DNA from: Sinonovacula constricta
Lineage: Eukaryota > Mollusca > Bivalvia > Cardiida > Solecurtidae
Direction: 5' to 3'
Length of the DNA stretch: 64,000 nucleotides
Assembly: GCA_007844125.1 (NCBI GenBank)
Contig: CM017569.1
Span: 10,382,519 to 10,446,518 of the forward strand
The notes under the pieces are model-generated. The model saw only the letters and a program-made list of their open reading frames with translations, had not been told where the DNA came from and made no database searches. Shown in pieces: positions 63,655 to 64,000 of the stretch (within the stretch, counting starts at the first letter, position 1; each line of letters starts with the position of its first letter). The translations under genes were made by a program, and so were the position numbers.

Positions 63655-64000
63655 GTAAGTACACGGACTTTTATAATATTTCATGCTTGTTATGTTTGTA
63701 AACTTATCTTTTATAAGCAGTAACAATATATTATATGCATAGTGAGTTCATAATTTAAGCAACTCTTTTTTGAAATGTTCAACATACTTAACAGGAGAAA
63801 TTAAACATAAAAATAATGCTATGTCTGAGCAAAAAATGTACACAGTATTGCACACACACATAAAACACAAATATTGACACAAAAGCCAAGACAAAGAATA
63901 TTCAAGCCAATGAATATATAATTATATAGAACGGTTTTAAGTATAATTTTTTCAGCACATTTATATAATTTCAAGTCATGTATCTATTCAACTGAACGAT
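63655..64000. other. SLC6-like intron 11 (to window edge)
   Basis: AT-rich, no content seen. Confidence 0.5.

Overview
This is a eukaryotic, intron-rich, AT-rich window, most likely from a bivalve mollusc (heterodont-type). It carries two spliced plus-strand genes separated by repeat-rich DNA. Three observations support the bivalve guess: two families of ~145-155 bp direct repeats of the sort that recur through bivalve genomes (1-900 and 16.87-17.62 kb); tRNA-derived and SINE-tail-like fragments; and a decayed non-LTR retrotransposon. The taxon is recalled from repeat style and is not proven. There are no operons, ribosome binding sites, bacterial genes, rRNA genes, intact tRNA genes or CRISPR arrays.

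Region 1 (1-15.9 kb) holds the 3' part of a leucine-rich-repeat gene of the cysteine-containing (FBXL/AMN1-like) type. Eight exons between 1973 and 15904 splice into one open frame of about 400 residues, and the 5' part lies before the window. Its introns hold a 150-bp repeat array, a 58-bp array, a tRNA-like SINE head, a frame-broken LINE with a YADD reverse transcriptase motif, a 14-bp minisatellite, and on the minus strand a probable first coding exon of a SWIM-zinc-finger-like gene (ATG at 14429). Region 2 (15.9-22.7 kb) is intergenic, with a 145-bp tandem array and the promoter/5' leader of gene 2.

Region 3 (22747 to the window end) is a strongly divergent SLC6 (neurotransmitter:sodium symporter fold) transporter. 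Eleven exons splice without a frame break into 455 residues covering TM1 to about TM10, and the gene runs off the right edge. The fold signature is clear, but by eye the residues that usually bind Na+ and Cl- and the extracellular-gate arginine are replaced (TM1 GFHGVTSFPY where the family has GLGNVWRFPY; TM8 GLHHQ where it has GLDSQ). This is the most interesting protein here: an SLC6-fold member that may not use the normal ion coupling.

The first intron of this gene is 28.6 kb and is not uniform. At least three groups of old, diverged sequence modules recur inside it (27.2-37.1 kb, 31.5/35.6 kb, and 42.7-50.8 kb). One copy has generated a near-perfect 35-bp minisatellite. These modules are either unrecognised non-coding transposons or duplicated regulatory DNA, and they are the main unexplained structure of the window. 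All splice sites were placed by reading GT/AG, phase and family similarity; no expression data or searches were available.
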